From Lytechinus pictus (Eukaryota > Echinodermata > Echinoidea > Temnopleuroida > Toxopneustidae), in contig NC_087253.1 of assembly GCF_037042905.1 (NCBI RefSeq), forward strand, positions 18,017,501 to 18,081,500: a stretch of 64,000 bases of DNA, written 5' to 3'. Position numbers and translations under genes: made by a program. The notes under the pieces are model-generated. The model made no database searches. It saw only the letters and a program-made list of their open reading frames with translations, and was not told where the DNA came from. Positions 53,399-64,000 of this stretch are shown here, in pieces. The first letter of the stretch is position 1. Every line of letters begins with the position of its first letter.

Positions 53399-54161
53399 GT
53401 CTCACCTGCATCACGCGATTCAATATAGCAGCAGTGCTGATTTTGAAAACTACAATAACTCGCACAAGATGTTCAGTGATACTTGGTTACTCTTATTTCC
53501 ACGTTTTATGAACTAGACCAATACACTTATAGAGATATGATGGCAATTCAACAAATACCCCCAACGTGGCCAAAGTTCTTTGACCTTACATGACCTTTGA
53601 CCTTGATCATGTGACCTGAAACTCGCACAGGATGTTCAGTGATACTTGATTACTATTATGTCCAAGTTTTATGAACTAAACCAACACACTTTCAAATTTA
53701 TGGCTGTAATTCAACAAATACCCCAATTTGGCCAAAGTTCATTGACCCTAAATGACCTTTGACCTTGATCATGTGACCTGAAACTTGCACAGGATGTTCA
53801 GTAATACTTGATTACTATTATGTCCAAGTTTCATGAATCAGATCCATAAACTTTCAAAGTTATGATGGTAATTCAACAGATACCCCCAATTCGGCCAAAG
53901 TTCATTGACCCTAAATGACCTTTGACCTTGGTCATGTGACATGAAACTCAGGCAGGATGTTCAGTAATACTTGATCAACCTTATGGCCAAGTTTCATGAA
54001 CTAGGTCCATATACTTTCTAAGTTATGCTGTCATTTCAAAAACTTAACCTCAGGTTAAGATTTGGTGTTGACGCCGCCGCCGCCGTCGCCGCCGCCGTCG
54101 CCGTCGCCGCCGCCGTCGGAAAAGCGGCGCCTATAGTCTCACTCTGCTATGCAGGTGAGAC
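53399..54161. mobile_element. Repeat element with GTCTCACCTGCA ends, ~165-bp internal monomers and DR1-like sites
   Basis: GTCTCACCTGCA at 53399-53410 is inverted as TGCAGGTGAGAC at 54150-54161. Inside are about four monomers sharing CAGGATGTTCAGT(A/G)ATACTTG, CCAAGTTT(C/T)ATGAAC and TGACCTTTGACCTTG. A GCC/GTC-rich block at 54070-54120 precedes the right end. Noncoding. Confidence 0.85.
53591..53927 (+). promoter_or_regulatory. Three TGACCTTTGACC (DR1-type) nuclear-receptor-like sites
   Basis: Exact TGACCTTTGACC occurs at 53591-53602, 53753-53764 and 53916-53927, once per repeat monomer. TGACCT-T-TGACC is the DR1 consensus bound by HNF4/RXR-type receptors (established). No nearby gene is known to use them; function is inferred only. 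Confidence 0.45.
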
Positions 54162-54385
54162 AAAAACAGAGTGGGAAAGAAAGAACTAAATAGAAAGAGA
54201 GAAACATGAAGAGAGTTCTAACAATATATAAAATACAAGACATCATGTTTTGATAACGAAAACTCGTTGTTGAGGTATTTTGTTTGTATAATAAATACAA
54301 ACAATAGCAAAAAAAAGGAATTACATATGTGTGATGGTATATTATTTAACCATGCAATGGTAATACAACATACATGACATTATTA

Positions 54386-55006
54386 TCAGCCTTGTGCTTC
54401 ATATTTTGAAAGAAGGACATTTTTAACTTGCTTCTTAAAGGAGTTTTTCGTAGGACACGAGCGAATGTATATAGAAAGAGAATTCCAAATATCAGGGCCA
54501 GTATGTCGAATAGATCTATGGGCAAGAGCTGTCCTTGGGTTTTCTAAATGAATATTTGTAGAGGTTTGGGTTGGGTAATTATGAATAGATGTATTGAAAC
54601 GGAACATTTTTAAAAGGTTGTCTGGAAGTTTGCAGATTTGCAGATCTGTACATGAAAAGAACAATTTGAAGGTAATGAATGTCATGTATGGTTAGGGTTC
54701 TCAGCTTATGGAACAATGGGTTTGAATGAGCTGATAGTCTGAGTTTGTACAGATACGAACAGCTTTTTTCTGAAGAAGAAATAAAGACTTTTAAAGAGTT
54801 GATTTTTGTTTTTTTGACAAGCCCATACAACATTACAATATGAAATATAAGGCAGTATGATAGAATTATATATAGTAAATAATGTTTGGCAAGGAATAAA
54901 TGATCTGACCTTATATAATACACCGACTCCACGTGATACAGAAGTAACAATATTAGCTATATGTGTATTCCAGTTTAATTTATCATCGACAGTTACACCT
55001 AAAAAC
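54386..55006 (-). pseudogene. Non-LTR retrotransposon reverse transcriptase C-terminal fragment
   Basis: Minus strand, in two frames. First FLGVTVDDKLNWNTHIANIV, GVGVLYKVRSFIP and ILPYISYCNVVW; then, after a frame break, LTIHDIHYLQIVLFMYRS, TALAHRSIRHTGPDIWNSLS and KNSFKKQVKNVLLSKYE before a stop at 54386. This is the typical end of LINE RT proteins. It is 5'-truncated and frameshifted, and its 5' break abuts the AT-palindrome array. Confidence 0.88.
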
Positions 55007-55017
55007 TTTTGTTTTTC

Positions 55018-56150
55018 ATTATTTATAAATAATCATTATTTATTAATGATGACATTTCACATTTCTTTATTTCCAAATAATTGTCCATAGTTTCATATTC
55101 ATATATAATGTTCGAGTTTCCATTATTTATCAATAACGATTATTTGTTAAATAATGAAATATCTACCTCATTAATCATAAATAATGAAAATTCATTGTTT
55201 CATTATTCATAAATTATAATTTCGTTTCACTATCCCATTATTTATAAATAATAATTATTTATAAATAATTTCTACAGTTTGCAATTATATACAAATAATC
55301 ATATATAAATAATGGAAAACTCACCTATAACATGCAAATGTAGGACCGCCCATAATATGAATATCATGAGGTGCCGATTGTACCATTATTACATAGAACA
55401 ATTACTTGTTATATAATTATTATTTATTAAATAACAATTATTTTATATATAATTTATATTTCATTTGGAAATAATTACTATTATATAAAATAACATTTCT
55501 AATTATTTATATATAATTCCAACTAATACTTCATTCTTTGAAAATAATAATAGTTGGACATTCCATTATTTATATATAATGATTATTTGTTTTTCATTAC
55601 ATAGTAATTATTTGTTTTTCATTATTTATAAATAATGATTATTTGTTTTTCATTATTTATAAATAATGATTATTTGTTTTTCATTATTTATAAATAATGA
55701 TTGTTTGTTTTTCATTATTTATGAAAAAATGATTATTTGTTTTTTCATTATTTATAAAAAATTATTTTGGTTTTTCATTATTTATAGATAATTGCAATTT
55801 GTTTTTCCATTATTTATAAATAAGTTTATCAAGTTTTCTATTATTTATAAATAATAATTATTTATTAAACAATGCCAGTGCACATTTCTTTATTTATAAA
55901 TAATTTGTTGAGTTTCCCATTATTTATAAATGATGATTATTTGTTAAATAATGAAATATCTACCTAATTATCTATAAATAATGACAACTCATCGTGTTTC
56001 ATTATTTATAAATCACAATTTTATTTCAATTTTTGATATCCCATTATTTATAAATAATCATTATTTATAAACAATTTTTAGTTTGCCATTATATACAAAT
56101 AATCATTATTTATATACAATTAACCATTATTTATAAATAATGGAAAACTA
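55018..56150. repeat. AT-palindrome array, right block
   Basis: Dozens of CATTATTTATAAATAATG-like perfect palindromes separated by ATTATTTGTTTTT spacers; the clearest run is 55600-55760 with a ~43-bp period. No coding sequence. Confidence 0.92.
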
Positions 56151-56682
56151 TAACATGCAAATGTAGGACCACCCATAATATGAATATTCATGTTCAAGTG
56201 CGACCTGTATTCTAGGGTTCAGATACACCGTACCATTTACTTTTCAACCCACAACAACCCATCTGTCCTGCTCTCTCGTTCCAACGGCCGCTATCATTGT
56301 CCCTTAAACGTTTATGTGAAAATTGCATGGTTATGTATTTTCTTAATCATGAAGTTTATTAATAGCATGATTTTGAAAAATTATTACTATATTTGTGTTA
56401 AATTTACGCGCCTTAGATAATGTTTGGTGATAAGGCTAAGCTCTGGCCGCTTTAAGCATGCGGTATAGCTAAGCATGCAAGCGCGAAAACGGTGCAATAC
56501 AACTAACATTATAAACAGTTGCCAAAGATCTACTGCCGGTGCTTTATTCTTCTTCTTCCAGTAAAGTACAGACTGCCGTTGGCATATTATCGTACTTGTT
56601 GTGCTTGTCTACTTCAGCATGAATTATGGAAGAAAACATAAGAAATGTCCCTTATAAAAATCGCCAATGGTATTTGAATGGT

Positions 56683-57720
56683 GGCGAATGGTAGTTGAAT
56701 GGTGATCTGAATGGTAAATGGTACGCGAATGGTATTTAAGTGGTGTTTCAATGGTAAGTTCTTAATGGTAAGTGGTAGTTTATGGTAGTTGAATGGTGAT
56801 CTGAATGGTAAATGGTACGCGAATGGTATTTAAGTGGTGTTTCAATGGTAAGTTCTTAATGGTAAGTGGTAGTTTATTTAATGGTAAATGGTATACCATA
56901 TACCCAATGGTGTCTCAGTGGTATGTGTCTAATGGTATGATTGGTATGATGAATGGTATACCATACCCAATGGTGTCTCAGTGGTATACAATGGTGTCTC
57001 AGTAGTATGTGCCTCTAATGGTATGATTGGTATGATGAATGGTATACCATATACCCAATGGTGTCTCAGTGGTATTCAATGGTGTCTCAGTAGTATGTGC
57101 CTCTAATGGTATGATTGGTATGATGAATGGTATACCATATACCCAATGGTGTCTCAGTGGTATTCAATGGTGTCTCAGTAGTATGTGCCTCTAATGGTAT
57201 GATTTGTATGGTGAATGGTATACCATATATCAATGGTGTCTCAGTGGTATACAATGGTGTCTCAGTAGTATGTGCCTCTAATGGTATGATTGGTATGATG
57301 AATGGTATACCATATCCAATGGTGTCTCAGTGGTATACAATGGTGTCTCAGACTCTCAGTAGTATATGTGCCACTAATGGTATGATTGGTATGGTGAATG
57401 GTATACCATATACCCAATGGTGTCTCAGTCGTATTCAATGGTGTCTCAGTAGTATGTGCCTCTATAATGATATGATTGGTATGGTGAATGGTATACCATA
57501 TACCCAATGGTGTCTCAGTGGTATCCAATAGTCTCAGTGGTATATGTGTAATGGTATGATTTGTATCAATGGTATACCATATGCCCAATATGGTGTCTCA
57601 GTAGTATGTGCCTATATAGTGGTATAATTAATGGATAGTTGTTGGATAATTGTAACGCAATTGTGGCTTAGTGGTGTGTGCCTAATGAATGCTATTTATG
57701 TTAATGGTGAATGGTATGCC
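56683..57720 (+). repeat. AATGGT-based minisatellite, two unit types
   Basis: 56690-56880 holds two copies of a ~88-bp unit (GAATGGTGATCTGAATGG, GGTACGCGAATGGTATTTAA). 56880-57620 holds about eight copies of a ~90-bp unit (AATGGTATACCATATACCCA, ATGGTGTCTCAGT, AGTATGTGCCTCT). The repeated open frames on both strands follow from the repeat. Confidence 0.94.
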
Positions 57721-60245
57721 CAATTAGATTTAAAGAAAAAAAAAGATCAAAGATTAAAAATTAGAATTATTAAAATTTTTGAGTTGTGACTTTTATGCGA
57801 GCAGCTTCCCCAAATCAGGCCCATTCGCTCATGATGGCAAACATGGTATGTTGCATTCTTTTAAATTGTCTTTGTCTTTATTAAGTAAAAGGCCTATATG
57901 TGTTTAATTATAATTGAACCAGTGCTTAAAATACAATATTATTAATTTTTTATATTTTACAATTGTACATATTACCTTCTAAATTTATATCTGATGCATT
58001 GAGTGCAAAAATAAAAGGAGTCAATGAAATCTTATTTGATAAAAAGGGTTTTTATTGTACCTTAATATCAACGGACAAATTATTTCACAGCCACTCCCGA
58101 AAGGGAAGAATATAATCATCATTTACCGTAAAAATCTTGAAATTAAAACATGCAAGTTTTAAAGAGCATGAACAAGATGTGTATCGTACTAAATAGAAAA
58201 TTGTACATTTCACCATCCTTTCTTTTCTCTTTTTGTTTCTTGGTATAATTTGAACGGCACACCACCTCTCCTATCTGTACGGTATACAGTTTTTTATGTA
58301 ACGCCCCCCCCCCCTTCTTGAAAGTTTTGTTCTATTTTTAAATTAATTTTCTTATTTAATTATGGCCACTTTTTATAAAGAGAGCTATGGGGTGTTGCAA
58401 GAAAATATTTGCAGTCAATCCCAAAATTCGGTTGCAAATTTACAAGTGATAGACTAATTTCATCTAAAGTAAACAAATTTATAGATTTATTGATGGAAGA
58501 AACAATAAATCAGTTGCAAGTTTGCAATGAAAAGTAAGACTTTCAATTGATTTTGGAGTTTGAAATTGACTTGCGTTCAATTGCAAGTTTCTTGCAATGT
58601 CCCATAGGTCATTATTTTGCTTAAAATGAATTCACTGTTGGTTGTCTTCCTCACCCAACCCCTATTTAAAATTCCCATCGGCAAACCCTGATTTTGGTCT
58701 GCAACGACCAAAGCCCCCTCCCGGCCAATTTATATTTAGCTACTACTGCTTTTGATCATAAAACGTTCCTCTTTTTTTTTCTTTACAAATTGTGTTTTAA
58801 TTATTTTTCTCACTCATGGATGGTGTTTATAAAGAGGAGAGCTATTCTAGGCCGGTCATTACTTGCTTAATTGAAATGATTTGTCTGTTATTGTCTTGCC
58901 CCCCCCCCCCAGTATCAAAATTCCCTGCCGCCAGGTTAGTACAATATGTAACAGAAAAAAATCTAATGAACGAAATTCTCAATTGCAATCAAAACAAAAG
59001 CGAAATTAAACAAAGAGAGAAAAGGAAAAAAGAAATAAGTAAAAAATATATATATCGAGAAACAGAAAAATAAATTTAAAAAAAGAAAAGAAAAAGACTA
59101 AGACAAAGAAAAGAAGAAAGACTGAACAGAAAAAAAGAAGGAAAAAGAAAAAAAGACAATGGAAAAAAAAAAAGACATGGAATTATAGAACAGAATAAAA
59201 TTGAGCAAAATGATTTTTTTCATAGATCCTTTCAAAGGATAAGCAGTGGCAAAAATTGACTGCATGGTTAATTGCCAACCCAGAACCAATCAAGAAAAAG
59301 ACACCCCTGATTTGGTCTTACATGCAATTCACTCCTCCCCCATATCGGGATGTATCTTGGCTAAGAAGCCCCCTCCCCCTGATTTGGTCTTGATTTACCC
59401 CCCCCCCCCCAATATTGGGATGTGTTGGCTGCGCTGCTAGCTAGCTCGCTCTATGTTTGTAAGTGTTGTTCTCGCACGCGCGCGCGCACGTACGCATGTA
59501 ACCGCCAATTGCAATATTTGAAAAAAGAACCCGATCAACCACTGTTTTGCTGTTCAGAAGTCCGTCTATAATTCATCATAAACTAAAGGAACACAGGTCA
59601 GATTCGGACAACGACTTCAAATTCATTCGCAGAATACGCTAAACAGTAAGTTAGATAACAATTTTCTTTGATATTGTTTTCGTAGTTAGTGGCTCGGCCT
59701 GATTTTCTAGAATGTTACTGTTAGTGTTACTGTTAGATGTCGTTGTACTGCCACGGGGTTTCACTGCCACCGTACCGCAAGCCCCCGAAGCTACCGCCAT
59801 TTTGTTTAATCCATTAGAAGCTAAAATAAGCCCTCATTAATATTAATTTCGTACGATGCTCCCTCGTCGACTGTGGTTTTGTACGTGTATTAGACAATAC
59901 GCACATCAGCGCAATGACAAAGGTCAACTTGGCAAATTCATTAATGTATTCATTTTGTTACGCGCTCGTGACGCGAAGGATTCAGCGAATCAAGCAAGCG
60001 CAAATCTGAGACGATACATTGCGCTCAATAAAGTATCGATATCACAATCGATATCACTTAAAAACAAAGCATTGTTTGTATTGTGTCTTATAGGCCTATA
60101 AAGGGAAGATGAAAAGAGTAGTCTTCAAGTCGTGATTAGTTAAAGAGGTCTCAAATGCTTTTGCCATCCCCAAATTGTCACATGTTAAGATATACAGCAA
60201 TCTTAGTTTTTAACAAATGTAAAGAATCAATATTAATTAATCAAT
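57721..60245. other. Intergenic, no convincing gene
   Basis: Poly-C/G runs (58305, 58900, 59400), A/G-rich sequence at 58990-59180 and a CG/CA run at 59473-59495. ACAGTAAGTTAG at 59644 could be a splice donor of a noncoding exon, but nothing else supports one. The 81-codon frame at 59856-60101 has no recognisable homology. Confidence 0.45.
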
Positions 60246-60263
60246 ATTAGGGGGGCCTACATT

Positions 60264-60462
60264 ATACAAGCTCTGCTTTTCAGTTGGCCCTCCCTCCCTT
60301 TCAATCATTTATATTTCGATTTGATAATTTTTATTGTAATTTTATAATGTTGTCAATTTTTGTATGTACTTCAATTGTGATTATATGTTACTTTGTCAAT
60401 TGTATCATAATTGTAAATATGAAATTGAAAGTGGAAAATAAAATAATTGAATTGAATCTAGA
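60264..60462 (+). mobile_element. LINE 3' end remnant
   Basis: Pyrimidine-rich CCCTCCCTCCCTTT, then AT-rich sequence, then AATAAAATAATTGAATTGAA. This (GAATT)-tailed end is typical of CR1/L2-like LINE 3' termini. No RT coding is left here. Confidence 0.6.
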
Positions 60463-60774
60463 CTCTAAATAGCCGGCAGAGGCCGCCGAACGGATCAAAG
60501 GGGGCTGTTGCACTGACCCAAAAGTCTTGTTTTCTTTTTTTTTCTAGAGAGGGGGGGGGGGGGCGGGTGGGGGCAGAACATGGTTATTACAATTTGATGG
60601 TAATTTTCACTGGTTGAGTATGGTTACTGAAAAAAATAACTGTCACCACTAATAGAGTTCATTTCTTGTTACAAATTTCGAGAAGCAAAAAAAAAATATT
60701 TTGTTCAAGGTATAATACGTAAGGGGCCGGCCCCGGCCCTCATGGATCCCCGTGCCTGTTTTCTTCATCTGGCG

Positions 60775-60943
60775 TCCGTTTCATAATGAATTACAGCTAT
60801 TTAAACATCGCTGTTATTGTGATTACCGTGGTAACCTAGATTATGATTGGTTATAGCAGTTACCATCGTAGTTAACTACGATGGTAACGGCTATAACCAA
60901 TCATAATTACCATACTTGTAACTCATGATGAAACGGGCCCCAG
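60775..60943. mobile_element. Palindromic MITE with CCGTTTCAT / ATGAAACGG ends
   Basis: CCGTTTCATAATGAATTACA mirrors TGTAACTCATGATGAAACGG. The inner part has TACCATCGTAGTTAACTACG, a near-perfect palindrome, and inverted ATGATTGGTTATAGC arms. Confidence 0.82.
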
Positions 60944-61450
60944 TTTATCATGTTTAATACGTTTCATGTCCCCTCTATTCTCCATGCAGCATTTCTTGCT
61001 CTGTTTTTCCATTTAATAATTTTCCCACTCACGTTATTTTGGTGCCGCCTTTCTCCTACATATATTTCCTTCTTCTTTTCCCACTTGTTATCTGTCTCCT
61101 GGTTTCCATAAATCTCGTCTTATTTCTCTTCCACCCCTTTCCACCCCACCCCTACTTCCCACCATTCGTGCTCTCTTACCCCCCCCCCTCTAAATTATCT
61201 CTTCATATGTGCCCCTCCATTTCTTTCTCATCTCTTTTCAACCCCCTTCTCATCACTCTTTCTCTCTCTCGATCTCCATCTCATTTGAATTTTGCCAATT
61301 CCAAATCCCTTTCATTTTAGCTCTGTACAAATACTATATGAATACAAATGAAAGACATGAAGGTATTTTCTGGTTAGTTGTGAATTTTATTAATAGCCAG
61401 AAAAAATATCACATTATCAGAGGATTTAGGCTTACTTTTTTTCTTAAGCA

Positions 61451-62142
61451 GGGGCAGCGATCCTGGGGGGCACAGTTCCGGCCCCTACTTTTTGAAGCAC
61501 TAAAAAGTGCCTTTAATTTTATGTAAGAAAAATGCCCCCTCACGAACGTGTACTGTGTCCCTTTTACCTGACGAGAACCTGTTTTAGGCGTTACCAAGTG
61601 CTCTTCCTTGTATGCAAATTTTTACCAAAAAATGCCCCCCGAACGTGTTCTGTGCCCTTTCATCTGAGGGCCCGTTTTAAGTGTTAAAAAGTGCCCCCTC
61701 GCCTTCTTGTAAGTGCCCTTTCTCGAATAACTGCCCCCTTTTACCCAAGAAAAGTGCTCCTAAAGAATTTGTTCTGTGCCCCTTTCACCTGAGAAGGACC
61801 CGTTTTATGGTCACCATGACGAGTGCCCTTTGAAACAAGAAAACAATAAGGAAATCCTTTGTGCATTAAGTTTAATAATTCATGTGAGTGGGGGTAGATA
61901 AGCAGTTTCGTACACTACATATGGAGGGGGGGGGGGGCTTGAAGGACTCTTGCCCCCCCCCCCCCCCAAAAAAAAGGGTGAAATATATAATTCTGAATAT
62001 TTTGTCGAAATCTATCACAAAATTGGATTTTCTTTTTAAAAATGTCAAAATTTTGCTCTCTCGCAACTTCTTTAAAATTTCACATAATACAGCATTTTCC
62101 CTGTGCCCCCCCCCCCCCACTTTCAACTTCACTTCGCCGCTC
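61451..62142. repeat. Repeat region with GTGCCC-rich tandem units and poly-G/C-bounded segment
   Basis: Three units near 61542, 61634 and 61754 share GAACGTGTTCTGTGCCC, CACCTGA and CCCGTTTTA. 61922-62120 is bounded by G and C runs and contains TCGAAATCTATCACAAAATT, shared with the interior of the hAT-like element near 40710, so it is a related or truncated element. Confidence 0.7.
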
Positions 62143-63545
62143 CTATTTGTATGTTTATAGCTTTTCCTTTTGCAACCAGTTTAAATGAAAATCGACAGGA
62201 AATTTCATACTTCATGAATTTGGGGTTGTGATGATAATTAAAAAAAAAAAAATTGGACTTGAAAAAAAACAAACTTTTCCATCTTTATCAAGTGCTTCCT
62301 AAGCTAAGTCACTCTTCAATTTGTTGGATTTCTTGAATGAAAACATCTGTTACACCAGTCCTGCAGATTGAAAAAATAGAGAAAGAAAATCAATGAATTT
62401 AAATTAAAATTGTCATGATTTGTAAAACATAATTGTTTTAAGAAAAGTAAGACTATACATACCGGTATATAAATTTCTTCATCACATAACATATGAAATC
62501 TTACTTCTACTAATTATAAACTTGTACTTCTACAAAGCATATCACTTAAACCTGTTCTATGCAGTTTGCATACCACTCTCCATTATAACTACATGTACTC
62601 TATAAAAAAAAAATGTCAGAGATTTCCCATAAATATGAATATATGAATTAACATATATAAATTATATATAATAGTCAGAATTAAAGATGATATGTTTTGT
62701 TGCACAGAATATTTTGATCTGCGAATAAAAACAACACCTAACTATAACCTAAAAGCAGAATTGAAATGTTTTTTTTTCAAAGGCAGGTCTATTTGTTGCC
62801 TAAAAATATTGTGAAAACCCCCCATTATTAAAAATAATCACTTATTAACTCACTCATATAACTGCTGTAGGTTGTATTTCTCTTTGTGGTCCTATCACTG
62901 TTCTATTAGGCCTACTTCACCAATTGTTTATCATCATCAATCACCTCCATGGAAATTGTAGAGTTGCATCATCCTATTGGACAAAATGTAAAATAATAAG
63001 ATTTAAAAAAAATTGTAAATCTACAAATATGAAATATGAATATCACACTAAAGAATGAATAAAATGAATTTTATAAAATATAATCATGAAAAATAAATAT
63101 TGCTTTGTTTATAAACAAATAGGAAATAAAAAGGCCATTTAAATAATAGTAGATCAAGGACATGACCTTATTTTATAAATTTGCCCAAGGTACATAACTT
63201 TTGGCATTGGTTCTATTTTAGACTCGAGAGAGTCGAGAGCCTGTATATATAAGAAGTGTTTATTCAGTATAGATCCTACCTCTTAGCAGTGGCTCAGGTT
63301 ATTTTTATTTAATGTAAACATGGTTAACATTCATTTCAATGCATGTAATGTATCTGCAATTTTTTATGGGTTAGTTTAACTTTTATACCTGGATGAGAAT
63401 CTGCAAAATGATACATGCACTTATGATCATCATGTTTAACCATAGGTACCAGGTAGACCTCTACTGTTTTTCTTGTTCTTCAAACTCAACCTGTTTGTGA
63501 AAGAAAAGAGAGAACAATAAGTGTCAAGTGATCTCTTTTATGGCC
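62143..63545. other. Intergenic, no gene seen
   Basis: AT-rich sequence without supported coding, RNA genes or clear repeats. Confidence 0.5.
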
Positions 63546-63548
63546 GTA

Positions 63549-63848
63549 TGTACACTGTAAAAAAAACCCTGATTTTACAGAAAAAAAACAAGATTTTGCA
63601 GAAAGCAATAACAGAATCATTCTGTAAATTCATAAAACAGGCAGTTTTCTACAGAACAGGTCTGTTTAAAAAGGGGAAAATGGTGTTTTATTTAAGGAAA
63701 TTTGTAAGGTTCCATACACCAAATACCAATTTCCTGTAATTTTACATGATATAATGTAAGATTATGCAATCTGGTAAAATTACAGGTGTTCTCGAGACTC
63801 TGCTGCAGGAACTTCTTTTATTTTAAGAATAAATTTTCAAACAGTGTA
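63549..63848. mobile_element. MITE with CACTGTAAAAAA ends
   Basis: TACACTGTAAAAAAAACCCT at the left and TTTTCAAACAGTGTA at the right form short inverted ends, with TTTTACAG / CTGTAATTTTAC inside. This end type is common in animal DNA-transposon MITEs. Confidence 0.65.
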
Positions 63849-64000
63849 GGGGGAGGGGTTTGGGTGGGAGCTGAAATGTGAAAACCTTCATAAAAAAAAA
63901 GAATTGCATGAAATCCTTCAATTTTACTTTAGAAAATGCAAAAAACAGCCCTAGGCAATATTGGTAGCTTCGGGCCCTCACTTTCTGAATTTCAGGTTTC

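Noticed and set aside
57127..57588. Repeated 108-134-codon frames on both strands
   Set aside because: Periodic translation of the AATGGT minisatellite.
7575..57720. CRISPR-like arrays
   Set aside because: Repeats are microsatellites, minisatellites or palindromic AT arrays without unique equal-length spacers, and the DNA is eukaryotic.
59856..60101. 81-codon frame in a moderately GC-rich region
   Set aside because: No recognisable domain, splice partners or start context; too short to support alone.

Overview
The window is animal nuclear DNA. Its genes have many short exons with GT..AG introns, it is AT-rich, and it is packed with foldback elements, tRNA-derived SINEs, decayed LINE pieces and microsatellites. 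The SINE type, the palindromic families with ends like CAAGTCCACCCC, and a single-exon RING/B-box gene beside ORP5/8 and TIR-domain genes together suggest an echinoderm, most likely a sea urchin. That assignment is inference; the species cannot be read from the sequence.

Layout. (1) Positions 104-13872, plus strand: the 3' 13 coding exons of an ORP5/ORP8-type oxysterol-binding-protein-related protein (lipid exchange, C-terminal membrane anchor). The 5' part, including any PH domain, lies upstream of the window. (2) Positions 13873-21798: convergent intergenic or 3'UTR DNA with a SINE and several MITEs. (3) Positions 21799-34454, minus strand: a complete 11-exon gene of 865 residues. It has a Ser-rich N-terminus, a helical (armadillo-like) middle, a TIR domain with a glutamate at the NADase position, and a C-terminal SAM-like domain. 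(4) Positions 34455-43055: transposon-rich intergenic DNA. (5) Positions 43074-44894, plus strand: a TRIM-type gene (RING, two B-boxes, coiled coil, beta-propeller-like C-terminus) in one coding exon. (6) Positions 44895-64000: no convincing host gene; tandem arrays, large hairpins, AT-palindrome arrays, LINE fragments, a minisatellite and MITEs.

Most notable: the TIR protein has domain order ARM-like/TIR/SAM, which differs from SARM1 (ARM/SAM/SAM/TIR). A piece of its TIR exon, including the splice acceptor and the putative catalytic codon, is duplicated in inverted orientation inside an upstream intron of the same gene. The ORP gene carries two separate tandem arrays of exon edges: about eight copies of an exon 3' end with its donor site, and five copies of the last exon's acceptor with its 5' end. 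Two of the acceptor copies could encode short alternative C-termini without the membrane anchor. The TIR and TRIM genes are both plausible stress or immune genes, but nothing in the sequence shows that the three genes work together.
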